DNA from: an uncultured Porphyromonadaceae bacterium | GTDB taxonomy: Bacteria > Bacteroidota > Bacteroidia > Bacteroidales > Muribaculaceae | Direction: 5' to 3' | Length of the DNA stretch: 64,000 nt | Assembly: GCA_900540205.1 (NCBI GenBank) | Contig: UQER01000008.1 | Coordinates: forward strand, 1 to 64,000 | Shown: piece by piece, positions 30,453-39,035 of the stretch | Layout: each line of letters starts with the position of its first letter | Position numbering within the stretch: the stretch's first letter is position 1 | The notes under the pieces: generated by a model | Told to the model about the DNA's origin: nothing | Seen by the model: only the letters and a program-made list of their open reading frames with translations | The model's database searches: none | Made by a program: the position numbers and the translations under genes

Positions 30453-31805
30453 ATGGGCGTAAAGAAATCCCCCAAAGTGAAAGTGATAACTTTGGGTTGC
30501 TCAAAAAACCTTGTCGACAGCGAACGGCTGCTCGCCATGCTGGCAGATGCCGGCTTCGAGGCGGAACATCAGTCGGACGATGCCGACGAGACATACGCGA
30601 CCGATGCCGAGACCGTGGTGGTGAACACCTGCGGTTTCATCGGCGATGCCAAGGAGGAATCGGTCAATGAAATCATGTCGCAGGTTGCGGCCAAACAGGA
30701 CGGCCGTATCAAGCAACTCATCGTGATGGGCTGCCTGTCGGAACGCTACCGCAAGGAACTACAGACGGAGATTCCGGAAGTCGACCGTTTTTACGGCAAA
30801 TTCGACTGGGTAAGTCTCGCATCCGACCTCGCCAGACAACATCCCGGAGCCACGCCCTACGAACGCGTGATCACCACCCCAAGCCATCATGCCTACGTGA
30901 AGATTGCCGAAGGGTGCAACCGCTTCTGCGCTTTCTGTGCCATACCGCTGATCACCGGACGACTGAAATCGCGCCCTATCGAAGAGATTGAGCAGGAGGT
31001 GAAAAGCCTCGTGGCGCGCGGCGTGAAGGAATTCAACATCATCGCGCAGGACCTCTCGGGCTATGGCACCGACCTGCCGGGCCACGAGCCGCTTCTGCCG
31101 GAGCTTGTAGAACGCCTGGCAACAATTGAAGGCGTGCGATGGATCAGACTGCACTACGCCTATCCCACCAGTTTCCCCATGCGGCTGCTGGACGTGATGG
31201 CCGCGCATGACAACGTGTGCTCGTATATCGACATCGCATTGCAGCACATTTCCGACAACATGCTCAGCCGGATGCGACGACACATCACCGGTGCTCAGAC
31301 CCGCGAGCTGCTTGACGAAATCCGCCGCAAGGTGCCCGGAATCCACATCCGCACCACCCTGATGGTAGGCTTCCCCGGAGAGACCGAGGAGGATTTCGAG
31401 GAACTGATGCAATTCGTGCGCGAACAGCGTTTCGAACGGATGGGTGCATTCGCATATTGCGAGGAGGAGGACACCTACGCCGCCCTGCATTACACCGACG
31501 ACGTGCCGCCACAGGTGAAACAGGAACGTCTTGACCGACTGATGGCACTCCAGGAGGAGATATCGCTCGACATTCAGCAGCAGAAAACCGGCTCCACGCT
31601 CGAAGTGATAGTCGACCGCGAGGAACCGGACTACTACATAGGCCGCACCCAGTGGGATTCGCCGGAAGTAGACCCCGAGGTACTGATAGAGAAGACCCGA
31701 CCTCTGCAACGGGGGGAATTCTACCAGGTGACCATAGATAAGGCTCTCCCCTACGAGCTTATCGGACATGTGACAAACGAACCAACACTGTCACCAAAGG
31801 GATGA
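30453..31805 (+). CDS. rimO: Ribosomal protein S12 methylthiotransferase
   Basis: 450 residues. A radical-SAM enzyme that adds a methylthio group to Asp88 of ribosomal protein S12. The N-terminal UPF0004 domain begins VKVITLGCSKNLVDSERLLA. The radical SAM cluster motif is GCNRFCAFCAIPLITGRLKS (Cys near residues 155, 159 and 162), followed by NIIAQDLSGYGTD. The C-terminal TRAM domain runs from GSTLEVIVDREEPDYYIGRT. 'LSGYG' and 'IPLITG' are typical of RimO rather than MiaB. The stop overlaps the start of menF (ATGA). Confidence 0.96.
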   Translation: MGVKKSPKVKVITLGCSKNLVDSERLLAMLADAGFEAEHQSDDADETYATDAETVVVNTCGFIGDAKEESVNEIMSQVAAKQDGRIKQLIVMGCLSERYRKELQTEIPEVDRFYGKFDWVSLASDLARQHPGATPYERVITTPSHHAYVKIAEGCNRFCAFCAIPLITGRLKSRPIEEIEQEVKSLVARGVKEFNIIAQDLSGYGTDLPGHEPLLPELVERLATIEGVRWIRLHYAYPTSFPMRLLDVMAAHDNVCSYIDIALQHISDNMLSRMRRHITGAQTRELLDEIRRKVPGIHIRTTLMVGFPGETEEDFEELMQFVREQRFERMGAFAYCEEEDTYAALHYTDDVPPQVKQERLDRLMALQEEISLDIQQQKTGSTLEVIVDREEPDYYIGRTQWDSPEVDPEVLIEKTRPLQRGEFYQVTIDKALPYELIGHVTNEPTLSPKG

Positions 31806-32851
31806 AACCGCTGCAGACACATCTTGCACAAGAGATTGACGACGCTCTGAAAACGGGCAGGCCGTTCGCCTTCGCCATGTTTCCGGGGGAGACGGACATT
31901 ATGCAGTTCGGCAGCGGGCAACCCTCCGACGGATGTTCGTTCGACGTGTCGCCGTGGCTTGGGCTGTTCGGCAACCGCATCCGCATCGACGGGTTCGACT
32001 CCGCAGTACATACACATCTCCCGAAGATGCAGATACCGGACAGCTCTACCCCACGGGATATTTATCTCCGCAGTGTTGACACCGTCAGCCGCCGATGCAG
32101 GGAGAGGAACGGCAAGACCGTGCTTTCACGAGCCATATGCGGCACATTGCCGCAGGATGGAAGCATCGGCTCGATAGCATGCCGTTTTTTTGCAGGCTAT
32201 CCGCAGACATTCCGCCACATCTATTTCACTCCCTATGCCGGCTGCTGGATAGGCGCCACCCCTGAAGTGCTCCTCGACTTCGACAAAACCTCCGGCCGAT
32301 TCGCCACGATGGCGTTTGCCGGCACACGCCGACGTGGCGCCGAGACTGCGTGGGATGAGAAAAACATAGGGGAGAACAGATTTGTTATTGATTATATAGC
32401 AGAACAACTACATGCCCAAGGGATAGACGTGGAGATGTCACCCCTTACATCAGTGGCATTCGGCGACATAGAGCATCTGTGCTGCCACATAACAGGACAG
32501 ACCTCCCCCGGCAAACTGGCGGAAATGATTGATGCCATAAACCCCACTCCTGCACTCTGCGGCTATCCCAAAGAGGATGCCGTGAGGGATATAACGGCGG
32601 TGGAGCGGCATGCGCGCAACTGTTACGGAGGCTTTGTCGCCATCGACGACGGGCGCCGGTACCGCGCATTCGTCAACCTCCGCTGCATGCAGATTATCGA
32701 CAACCGGTTCTGCATCTATGCCGGAGGCGGCATTGTGGCCGACTCGGATGCCCTTGCCGAACTGCAGGAAACCGAAGCCAAATCCTCACGACTGCAATAT
32801 CTTGTGGGAGTCAAAGCGGATTCCACATATACACACGTTCAGACAACTTAA
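31802..32851 (+). CDS. menF: Isochorismate synthase
   Basis: 349 residues. A chorismate-binding enzyme converting chorismate to isochorismate for menaquinone synthesis. The conserved C-terminal half shows GCWIGATPEVLLDFDKTSGR, MAFAGTRRRGAETAWDEKNI, ENRFVIDYIAEQL, PTPALCGYPKEDAVRDITAV and FCIYAGGGIVADSDALAELQ-E, the usual order of Mg/chorismate motifs. The N-terminal half is short and divergent. In Bacteroidales menF often lies with other men genes, but none are next to it here; its start overlaps rimO by four bases. Confidence 0.88.
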   Translation: MKPLQTHLAQEIDDALKTGRPFAFAMFPGETDIMQFGSGQPSDGCSFDVSPWLGLFGNRIRIDGFDSAVHTHLPKMQIPDSSTPRDIYLRSVDTVSRRCRERNGKTVLSRAICGTLPQDGSIGSIACRFFAGYPQTFRHIYFTPYAGCWIGATPEVLLDFDKTSGRFATMAFAGTRRRGAETAWDEKNIGENRFVIDYIAEQLHAQGIDVEMSPLTSVAFGDIEHLCCHITGQTSPGKLAEMIDAINPTPALCGYPKEDAVRDITAVERHARNCYGGFVAIDDGRRYRAFVNLRCMQIIDNRFCIYAGGGIVADSDALAELQETEAKSSRLQYLVGVKADSTYTHVQTT

Positions 32852-32864
32852 ACCCCCAAACCGG

Positions 32865-33701
32865 ATGATTCAGGAAATACGTCAGAAACTGGTGCAGATT
32901 CTCTCCACCGACACGCCGACCCCGCCGCCACCCTATCGCCTTGGCGTGGCGCTTAGCGGAGGCGGCGCACGCGGTTTCGCACATGTAGGGGCATTAAAGG
33001 CTCTTGAGGAAGTAGGCCTCAAGCCTGATGTCATAGCAGGGGTTTCGGCGGGTTCAGTCACGGCTGTGCTCTACAGCGCCGGCGTCCCCCTGGATGACAT
33101 GATGAAACTGTTTTCCTCAACGAAATTCTCGGATTTCTGTAAATTCAACATAAAAAGTGGAGGTGGCGTGTTTTCTCTGACGAAATTCAAACGCTTCATC
33201 GAAAATGCCACCGGTGTGGAACGGCTGGAGGATCTCGGCATCCCCACCTACATCGGAGCCACCGACCTCGACCGCGGAATTCCTGCCGAGTTCCATGAAG
33301 GACCTCTCGGCGAACGGGTGATGGCATCCTGCTCAATTCCCATCGTGTTCGCGCCTGTCAAAATCGACGGCACGCATTACGTGGACGGCGGAGTGCTGCG
33401 CAACCTGCCGGCATGGATCATAAGGGACAAGTGCCGGAAACTCATAGGAATCAACGTGTCACCCCTGACAAAATTCCGCTATAAGAAATCTTTTTTCGAA
33501 ATTGGACTGCGTACATATAATCTCATGGCCAAAGCGAACCAACAGCAGGACATGGATCTGTGCGACAGGGTGATTATAACACCCGATCTATCGGGCTATC
33601 AGGTGTTCAACCTGAAAGACATCAACCAGGCATATCTCAGCGGATATGCCGCCGCCCACCGGGCCATAAAGCAATGGCTCACCGAACCGGAATTCCTGTA
33701 A
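32865..33701 (+). CDS. Patatin-like phospholipase family protein
   Basis: 278 residues from MIQEIRQKLVQILSTDTPTP (start 32865; the open frame extends upstream into menF but has no sensible start). A cytosolic or membrane-associated lipid acyl hydrolase of the RssA/patatin type. It has the oxyanion loop GGGARGFAHVGALKAL near residue 31, the nucleophile elbow GVSAGS near residue 59, and the catalytic Asp in DGG near residue 172 (THYVDGGVLRNLPAWI). There is no signal peptide. It sits 13 bp after menF and is probably co-transcribed. Confidence 0.92.
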   Translation: MIQEIRQKLVQILSTDTPTPPPPYRLGVALSGGGARGFAHVGALKALEEVGLKPDVIAGVSAGSVTAVLYSAGVPLDDMMKLFSSTKFSDFCKFNIKSGGGVFSLTKFKRFIENATGVERLEDLGIPTYIGATDLDRGIPAEFHEGPLGERVMASCSIPIVFAPVKIDGTHYVDGGVLRNLPAWIIRDKCRKLIGINVSPLTKFRYKKSFFEIGLRTYNLMAKANQQQDMDLCDRVIITPDLSGYQVFNLKDINQAYLSGYAAAHRAIKQWLTEPEFL

Positions 33702-33752
33702 GCAACGACCATCCCCGACCTTTGCCGGGGTGCATACCGATCATATTATCAC

Positions 33753-35450
33753 ATGACACATACAAAAACATCGCGGCTGCCCGAAATCGGGAAAGCCGTA
33801 ATCTACCAGATGATTCCGCGCCTGTTTGCAAACACATGCAAAGACTGTGTGCCCGACGGGGACATAACACGCAACGGATGCGGCAAACTCAATGATATCA
33901 CATCCAATGTGCTCAAGCAGATACGCGACCTCGGCGCCACCCATGTGTGGTACACCGGAGTAATCGAGCACGCCCATGCCACCGACTATTCGGCATTCGG
34001 CATCCTCCCCGACGACCCACACGTGGTGAAGGGGAAAGCCGGTTCGCCTTACGCCATCAAGGACTACTACGACATCGATCCCGATGTGGCAGTGAATGTC
34101 CCCGACAGGATGAAGGAGTTCGAGGCTCTGATTGACCGCACGCACCGCGCCGGACTGAGGGTGGTGATGGATTTCGTTCCCAACCACGTGGCACGCCAGT
34201 ACCATTCCGACGCCGCTCCGGCCGGAATCGAGGATTTCGGCCACAACGACGATCCGACAAAATTCTTCGCACACGGCAACAATTTCTACTATATTCCGCG
34301 GCAACTGTTCCAGCCCCAGTTCGAGATCGGCGACTACACCGAGTTTCCGGCCAAGGCTTCGGGCAACGACTGCTTCAACGCCTTCCCATCGCGCAACGAC
34401 TGGTATGAGACCGTGAAACTGAACTATGGTGTGGACTATGGCGACGGCAGCTGCCATTTCTCCCCCATTCCCTCCACCTGGATGAAGATGCTGCGCATCC
34501 TCCGATTCTGGGCATCGAAAGGTGTCGACGCATTCCGTTGCGACATGGTGTTCATGGTGCCGCTCGATTTCTGGGAATGGGCCATCCCGCAGGTAAAGGA
34601 ACGGTATCCGGATGTGGAGTTCATCGCCGAGATATATGATGTGAACCTGTATGGCGAATTCCTCAACCGCGGTCATTTCGACTACCTCTATGACAAGGTG
34701 AACCTGTACGACACCCTGCGCGACATCCAGACACACCACCACTCGGCCGCACGCATCACCGACTGCTGGCAAAGGATTGACGGGATGGGGCAACGGATGC
34801 TCAACTTCCTCGAGAATCACGACGAGCAGCGTTTCGCCTCCTCATTCTACGCAGGCGATGCAACACGTGTGCTCCCCTCGCTCGTGGTAAGTTCGATGAT
34901 GTCGAACGCACCGTTCATGATCTACGCCGGTCAGGAGCTCGGCGAACCGGCAGCCGATGCCGAAGGTTTCAGCGGCGCCGACGGACGCACCACCATATTC
35001 GACTACTGGAGCATCCCCACGGTGCGCAGATGGCTCAACAACGGCAAAGCCGACGGCGGAGAGTCAACACCGGCAGAACGGTCGCTGCGCGACATGTACA
35101 AGAAGGTGCTCCGACTGCTCAACAGCGAACCTGCGCTCTATGAGGGGGAATTTTTCGATGTGATGTATGTAAATTTCAACAATCCCCGTTTTTCGCCGCA
35201 TCACAACTATGCATTCCTGAGGCACCACGGCGACACGACCCTCGTGGTGGCGGTAAACTTCTCCGACAAGCCCGTGCAGCTGCAGATAAACATCCCGCAA
35301 CTGGCATTCGACATGATGCACATCGAACCGGGCAAACGGATGGCCACAGAACTGATTTCCGGACGCCGTCAGGCCAAGACCCTGTCGGCCGACACCCCGT
35401 TTGAGACCCAGCTCGCCCCCTGGGGTGCGGTGGTATGGAAACTCAAATGA
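33753..35450 (+). CDS. Alpha-amylase family glycosidase (GH13), cytoplasmic
   Basis: 565 residues. The GH13 barrel is visible: KAVIYQMIPRLFANTCKDC, then VVMDFVPNHVARQYHS. Catalytic residues are Asp in DAFRCDMVFMVP (near 262), Glu in FIAEIYDVNLYG (near 292) and the third Asp in NFLENHDEQRFASSF (near 356). A C-terminal beta domain follows (THYNYAFLRHHG-type strands, TTLVVAVNFSDKPVQLQINI). There is no signal peptide, so it acts inside the cell on maltodextrins or glycogen. It has the acceptor start KDYYDIDPDVAVNVPDRMKE. The exact substrate is unknown. Confidence 0.92.
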   Translation: MTHTKTSRLPEIGKAVIYQMIPRLFANTCKDCVPDGDITRNGCGKLNDITSNVLKQIRDLGATHVWYTGVIEHAHATDYSAFGILPDDPHVVKGKAGSPYAIKDYYDIDPDVAVNVPDRMKEFEALIDRTHRAGLRVVMDFVPNHVARQYHSDAAPAGIEDFGHNDDPTKFFAHGNNFYYIPRQLFQPQFEIGDYTEFPAKASGNDCFNAFPSRNDWYETVKLNYGVDYGDGSCHFSPIPSTWMKMLRILRFWASKGVDAFRCDMVFMVPLDFWEWAIPQVKERYPDVEFIAEIYDVNLYGEFLNRGHFDYLYDKVNLYDTLRDIQTHHHSAARITDCWQRIDGMGQRMLNFLENHDEQRFASSFYAGDATRVLPSLVVSSMMSNAPFMIYAGQELGEPAADAEGFSGADGRTTIFDYWSIPTVRRWLNNGKADGGESTPAERSLRDMYKKVLRLLNSEPALYEGEFFDVMYVNFNNPRFSPHHNYAFLRHHGDTTLVVAVNFSDKPVQLQINIPQLAFDMMHIEPGKRMATELISGRRQAKTLSADTPFETQLAPWGAVVWKLK

Positions 35451-35527
35451 CCTCAGGCAAGAGCACATTTTTTCACATACGTTGAGAAAAAGATTGCTTC
35501 GATAGCGCCCAACTGCAAAATTATCAT

Positions 35528-35535
35528 TAATTTTG
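35528..35535 (+). promoter_or_regulatory. -7 element of the prs promoter
   Basis: TAATTTTG, 31 bp before the prs ATG at 35566; the -33 region is not convincing. Confidence 0.45.
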
Positions 35536-35565
35536 TACAACCATTCATTTTCACCAAAGCCATCT

Positions 35566-36510
35566 ATGAATCCCAATCTACCACCTATCAAAGTGTTTGC
35601 AGGCACCAAATCGCAGTATATGGGCGAAGAGATATGCAAGCACCTCGGTATTGAACTCGGCAAAATGAACATCCAGCATTTCGCCGACGGAGAATTTGAA
35701 GTGTCGTTCGAAGAGTCCATCCGCGGCTGCGAAGTGTATCTCGTGCAGTCCACCTTCCCCAACAGCGACAACCTGATGGAACTGCTGCTTATGATCGACG
35801 CGGCCAAACGCGCATCGGCACACTCTGTCATAGCGGTCATCCCATATTTCGGCTGGGCCCGACAGGACCGCAAGGACAAGCCGCGCGTGTCGATCGCCGC
35901 CAAACTTGTCAGCGATCTGCTTGTAACAGCCGGAGCCGACCGAATCATAACCATGGATCTTCATGCAGACCAGATTCAGGGATTTTTCAACATCCCCGTC
36001 GATCACCTGTATGCATCCTCGGTGTTCATCCCCTACATCAAGAGCCTGAATCTGCCCGACATGGTTATCGCCACACCCGACGTGGGCGGAGCCAAGCGTG
36101 CCAACAGCTATGCCAAATATTTCAACGTTCCCCTCGTTCTCTGCCATAAACAGCGTGCCAAGGCCAATGTGGTGGCCACTATGACCGTTATCGGCGACGT
36201 TAAGGGGAAGAACGTGATTCTGATCGACGACATGGTCGACACGGCCGGTACAATCACCAAAGCCGCCGACCTGATGCTCTCGGAAGGTGCAAAATCGGTT
36301 CGCGCACTGGCATCACACGCCATCATGAGCGATCCGGCATCGGAAAAAGTATCCAACAGCGGCATGACCGAAATGATTTTCACCAATTCCATACCGTTCA
36401 ACAAAGATTGCAAAAAGGCTCATATCATCTCGGTGGCAGGACTCATTGCAGACACCATACGTCGTGTCCACAACAATGAATCCATCTCTTCACAGTATCT
36501 TATAAAATAA
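35566..36510 (+). CDS. prs: Ribose-phosphate pyrophosphokinase
   Basis: 314 residues. It makes PRPP from ribose 5-phosphate and ATP for nucleotide, histidine and NAD synthesis. The chosen start MNPNLPPIKVFAGTKSQYMG fits the family. Motifs: FADGEFEVSFEESIRGCEVY, PYFGWARQDRKDKPRVSIAA, DLHADQIQGFFNIPVDHLYA and the PRPP-binding loop VILIDDMVDTAGTITKAADL. Length is normal. It stands alone with a promoter box upstream and a strong terminator downstream. Confidence 0.97.
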   Translation: MNPNLPPIKVFAGTKSQYMGEEICKHLGIELGKMNIQHFADGEFEVSFEESIRGCEVYLVQSTFPNSDNLMELLLMIDAAKRASAHSVIAVIPYFGWARQDRKDKPRVSIAAKLVSDLLVTAGADRIITMDLHADQIQGFFNIPVDHLYASSVFIPYIKSLNLPDMVIATPDVGGAKRANSYAKYFNVPLVLCHKQRAKANVVATMTVIGDVKGKNVILIDDMVDTAGTITKAADLMLSEGAKSVRALASHAIMSDPASEKVSNSGMTEMIFTNSIPFNKDCKKAHIISVAGLIADTIRRVHNNESISSQYLIK

Positions 36511-36583
36511 CTCGCAGGAGAGGGCAGGAATCTCGATAAAGAGTATAACCCTCAGAAGCCTCCCTGCAAGACATAACCGCATT

Positions 36584-36627
36584 CAGCGTAGCGTCAAAAT
36601 TTAGTTTTTTGACGCTACGCTGTTTTT
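36584..36627 (+). terminator. prs terminator
   Basis: CAGCGTAGCGTCAAAA pairs with TTTTGACGCTACGCTG around a short AT loop, followed by TTTTT. Confidence 0.8.
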
Positions 36628-37648
36628 CATTACAATAATTCCATCCACATCACGAGTCTCGTTTAAAAAACGTATTCTAAAAGCCTCAAATCAACTGCAA
36701 ATCGAATATAACAGATTAAATAGTAATACATTACCTACGCTTATTCTTCTTAAGAAACACACACGATCTACAAATCTCACCATCATTCGGGCTTCTGAGC
36801 ATCAAAAATAGTACAGATTGCACAAAATAGGGGAAAGATACATTCTTTAGCAATAGAACGGCAATAGAAAATATTTTCATAAATCAACGTTCATCATAGT
36901 TAATTTATGCTAATTTGTTAATAAGTTTTACACTCAAAGATGTTATATCTATAAACAAAGCACCTTGAAATTGAGCCCAACATCAAATAGTTCAGGCATA
37001 AAGAAGACCTATAGAGCAGCTCAGACCTTCTAACGAGTAAGCTCTATCAAAAGCTCTTGTTGCAATTGTAAACCACCATTTGAATTGAATTGAAATCGGT
37101 AATCAAATCGGATTTACAGATTATAATAGCAGTTTGCATTTACGTAGTTTAACATTTTGAGACAACTGTAAATTCACAATCGCCTCAATTTGCATTTTAC
37201 AACAACGCTTTTTAAAGACTGCAAATTTGCTTCAGCGAATTAAATCACACGCAAATTAACGCTACAACAATCGCAAATTCACCGTTGCATTCATATTCCA
37301 AATCACAAATTTCTATTTACCATTAGAAATAAAATCTCTTTCACATTTTATCACATTAGCTTTTAATCCCTAATAATCATGCCACTTATGCATATTTACT
37401 ACACTTACACTTAAACTTTTCAGCCAAGTTTAAACACTTTTCCAGCCCTTTGCTCACATCTCCACATACACTCAATTTACTTTCAATTATTTTCACATTA
37501 TTTCTAAACCGCAACTTTAATATAAGCGATCGGGCAACAAATTACAACGCTATCACTCAATGCCACAATTCACATCCGTATATTATTGCATCTCGTGATA
37601 GTTTCAAAACACAAATTCAGACTCACAAACTTAATTACATTTTTAAAA
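36628..37648. other. AT-rich gene-free interval of about 1 kb
   Basis: No supported gene on either strand. The DNA is clearly more AT-rich than its surroundings. Between about 37130 and 37320 the motif GCAAAT or its complement recurs about six times, including the perfect palindrome GCAAATTTGC (37221-37230) and the related CGCAAATTAACG and TCGCAAATTCACC. It may be a large regulatory region for the XRE-type gene that follows, or the remains of lost DNA. No clear DnaA boxes were found. Confidence 0.5.
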
Positions 37649-37680
37649 TTTGCAGTTTACAAATTAATTGATTACATTTG
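37649..37680 (+). promoter_or_regulatory. Promoter of the XRE-type gene at 37.7 kb
   Basis: A textbook Bacteroidetes promoter: -33 TTTG (37649-37652), 20 bp, -7 TACATTTG (37673-37680), 50 bp before the ATG. Confidence 0.7.
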
Positions 37681-37729
37681 CACTGTAAAAATTCTCAAAA
37701 ACAATCAGCTATTTTCAAAACTCAACACC

Positions 37730-38467
37730 ATGGATTTTGTAAACAGATTGAAATTTTTCATGGAAAAGGGGAATATCACCATTTCCCAATTTGCCGACAC
37801 TTGCCGCATACCCCGCCCTACCATGTCGCAGATTCTCAACGGACGCAACAAAAAAGTGTCGGACGAGCTGATTTCAAAAATCCATGCCGCTTATCCGGAA
37901 CTTTCCGTGCTGTGGTTGATGTTTGGCGAGGGAGATATGCTGACAAATGCAAATACGCAAATCTCAGAGCCTCAAAACACCCATTCATCAGCCATTCCGA
38001 ACCAACAAACACAAGATTTACAGGGAAATACATCAACAAATACTCTCGATTCTGAATTCACAAAAACAGACTCAGAAAAATTCAGCGACACCCCAACACT
38101 CTTCCCGTATGAAAATGGCGGCGAATCGCACGACAATCTTTTCGGGTCTACAGCCGCCGATGCGCAACAGTTCTACGTAACCACACATGAAGTCATAGAA
38201 TTCGAATCAGGCACGAGCGACCAAGGTACGCCCTTGGGGTCGGCACCGACAGATACCAACCCCTCAAGCGCTCACGCCTACAATCCTCCCGTTTCTAACA
38301 GCAACCCTGCAGATCCAAAGTCTGCAAGGACGGCCGGTGACGACACGTCGGAAAAAAAGCAGACCAACAACATATCCCTCCACACAGCCGCCGACAAACG
38401 CATCACCAATATTGTGGTGTTCTATTCCGACAACTCTTTCCAGTCCTTCTATCCCACCATGTTCTGA
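37730..38467 (+). CDS. XRE-type DNA-binding protein with long disordered middle
   Basis: 245 residues from MDFVNRLKFFMEKGNITISQ (start 37730, just after the promoter). A helix-turn-helix is at residues 5-60: ITISQFADTCRIPRPTMSQI, then LNGRNKKVSDELISKIHAAY and PELSVLWLMFGEGDML, a common Bacteroidetes layout. Residues 70-215 are disordered and rich in Asn, Thr, Ser and Pro. A short conserved C-terminal motif follows: DKRITNIVVFYSDNSFQSFY. No membrane segment. Role unknown; it could regulate itself or surface functions. A 1-kb AT-rich leader precedes it. Confidence 0.85.
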   Translation: MDFVNRLKFFMEKGNITISQFADTCRIPRPTMSQILNGRNKKVSDELISKIHAAYPELSVLWLMFGEGDMLTNANTQISEPQNTHSSAIPNQQTQDLQGNTSTNTLDSEFTKTDSEKFSDTPTLFPYENGGESHDNLFGSTAADAQQFYVTTHEVIEFESGTSDQGTPLGSAPTDTNPSSAHAYNPPVSNSNPADPKSARTAGDDTSEKKQTNNISLHTAADKRITNIVVFYSDNSFQSFYPTMF

Positions 38468-38802
38468 GACTGCCGCAATGTGCGCTTAAAATAAGACCGG
38501 TCCACGCCCATATCATTCAATAGGATTCTCAGGCTATCGCCTCGGGGATACCAACCGGAAATGAGGCTATGCGAGTGCCCCCTTACCATCCTCGGACTGG
38601 CGCTAAACGGTAGGATGCACAGCCAGTTTACAAGAATCAAATGCACCGGACTTTCGGTTTGACTTTTTTGCTACCAGTCCACCAGCGGAACTCACCCGAA
38701 CACAAAAAAACCACAGCACCGACATTGCATGCTATTGTCGGTGCTGTGGTTTTGTAATGCAAGCCTTAAAAGACTCACAGAAAAAGAGAGCTCTTCGGTA
38801 GA
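38468..38802. other. Gene-free interval before rpmH with possible structured RNA
   Basis: About 330 bp. 38468-38700 is GC-balanced and irregular, with several short stems (AGGC-TATC-GCCT; ATCCT with AGGAT around 38591-38620; CCG-GACTTT-CGG followed by a T-run near 38670). A minus-strand frame of 65 codons overlaps it but shows no domain. The rpmH terminator occupies 38707-38753. It may hold a small RNA; nothing is certain. Confidence 0.4.
38707..38753 (-). terminator. rpmH terminator
   Basis: AAAACCACAGCACCGACA pairs almost perfectly with TGTCGGTGCTGTGGTTTT around a 10-nt loop. It is flanked by A and T runs, so it can also stop plus-strand transcripts. Confidence 0.8.
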
Positions 38803-38958
38803 TTATTTGCTGGCAATCGACGAGGAGACAGTGAGGCGCAGACGGCCTTTTGCACGACGGCGTGCGAGAACCTTACGGCCATCGGCTGTTGACATTCTTT
38901 CACGGAATCCGTGTTTGTTAACTCTCTTTCTGTTAGAAGGTTGGAACGTTCTTTTCAT
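38803..38958 (-). CDS. rpmH: 50S ribosomal protein bL34
   Basis: 51 residues on the minus strand: MKRTFQPSNRKRVNKHGFRE, then RMSTADGRKVLARRRAKGRL and RLTVSSSIASK. This is the canonical bL34 sequence (KRTFQPS, HGFR-RM-T-GR-VL--RR-KGR), with a slightly longer C-terminus as in other Bacteroidetes. It is a basic ribosomal protein of the large subunit. A complete promoter lies 43 bp upstream and a strong terminator 50 bp downstream, so it is a single-gene unit. No dnaA or rnpA gene is adjacent. Confidence 0.97.
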   Translation of the reverse strand: MKRTFQPSNRKRVNKHGFRERMSTADGRKVLARRRAKGRLRLTVSSSIASK

Positions 38959-39000
38959 TGCGCTATGATGTTATTTTGTTTATTATCACAATTCAGAGTG

Positions 39001-39032
39001 CAAAATTAACCATTTTCTCTGAAATATGCAAA
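39001..39032 (-). promoter_or_regulatory. rpmH promoter
   Basis: Minus strand: -33 TTTG (39029-39032), 20 bp, -7 TAATTTTG (39001-39008), a perfect match to the Bacteroidetes consensus. Confidence 0.7.
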
Positions 39033-39035
39033 TTT

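Noticed and set aside
30759..31769. Long minus-strand open frame within rimO
   Set aside because: Antisense of a well-conserved radical-SAM gene; produced by high GC in codon third positions.
38449..38646. 65-codon minus-strand frame overlapping the end of the XRE gene
   Set aside because: No start context, domain or promoter; the region is better treated as a possible RNA.
36628..38958. Replication origin near rpmH
   Set aside because: rpmH can lie near oriC, and the region is AT-rich, but I found no cluster of TTATCCACA-type DnaA boxes and no dnaA, rnpA or gyrB neighbours.
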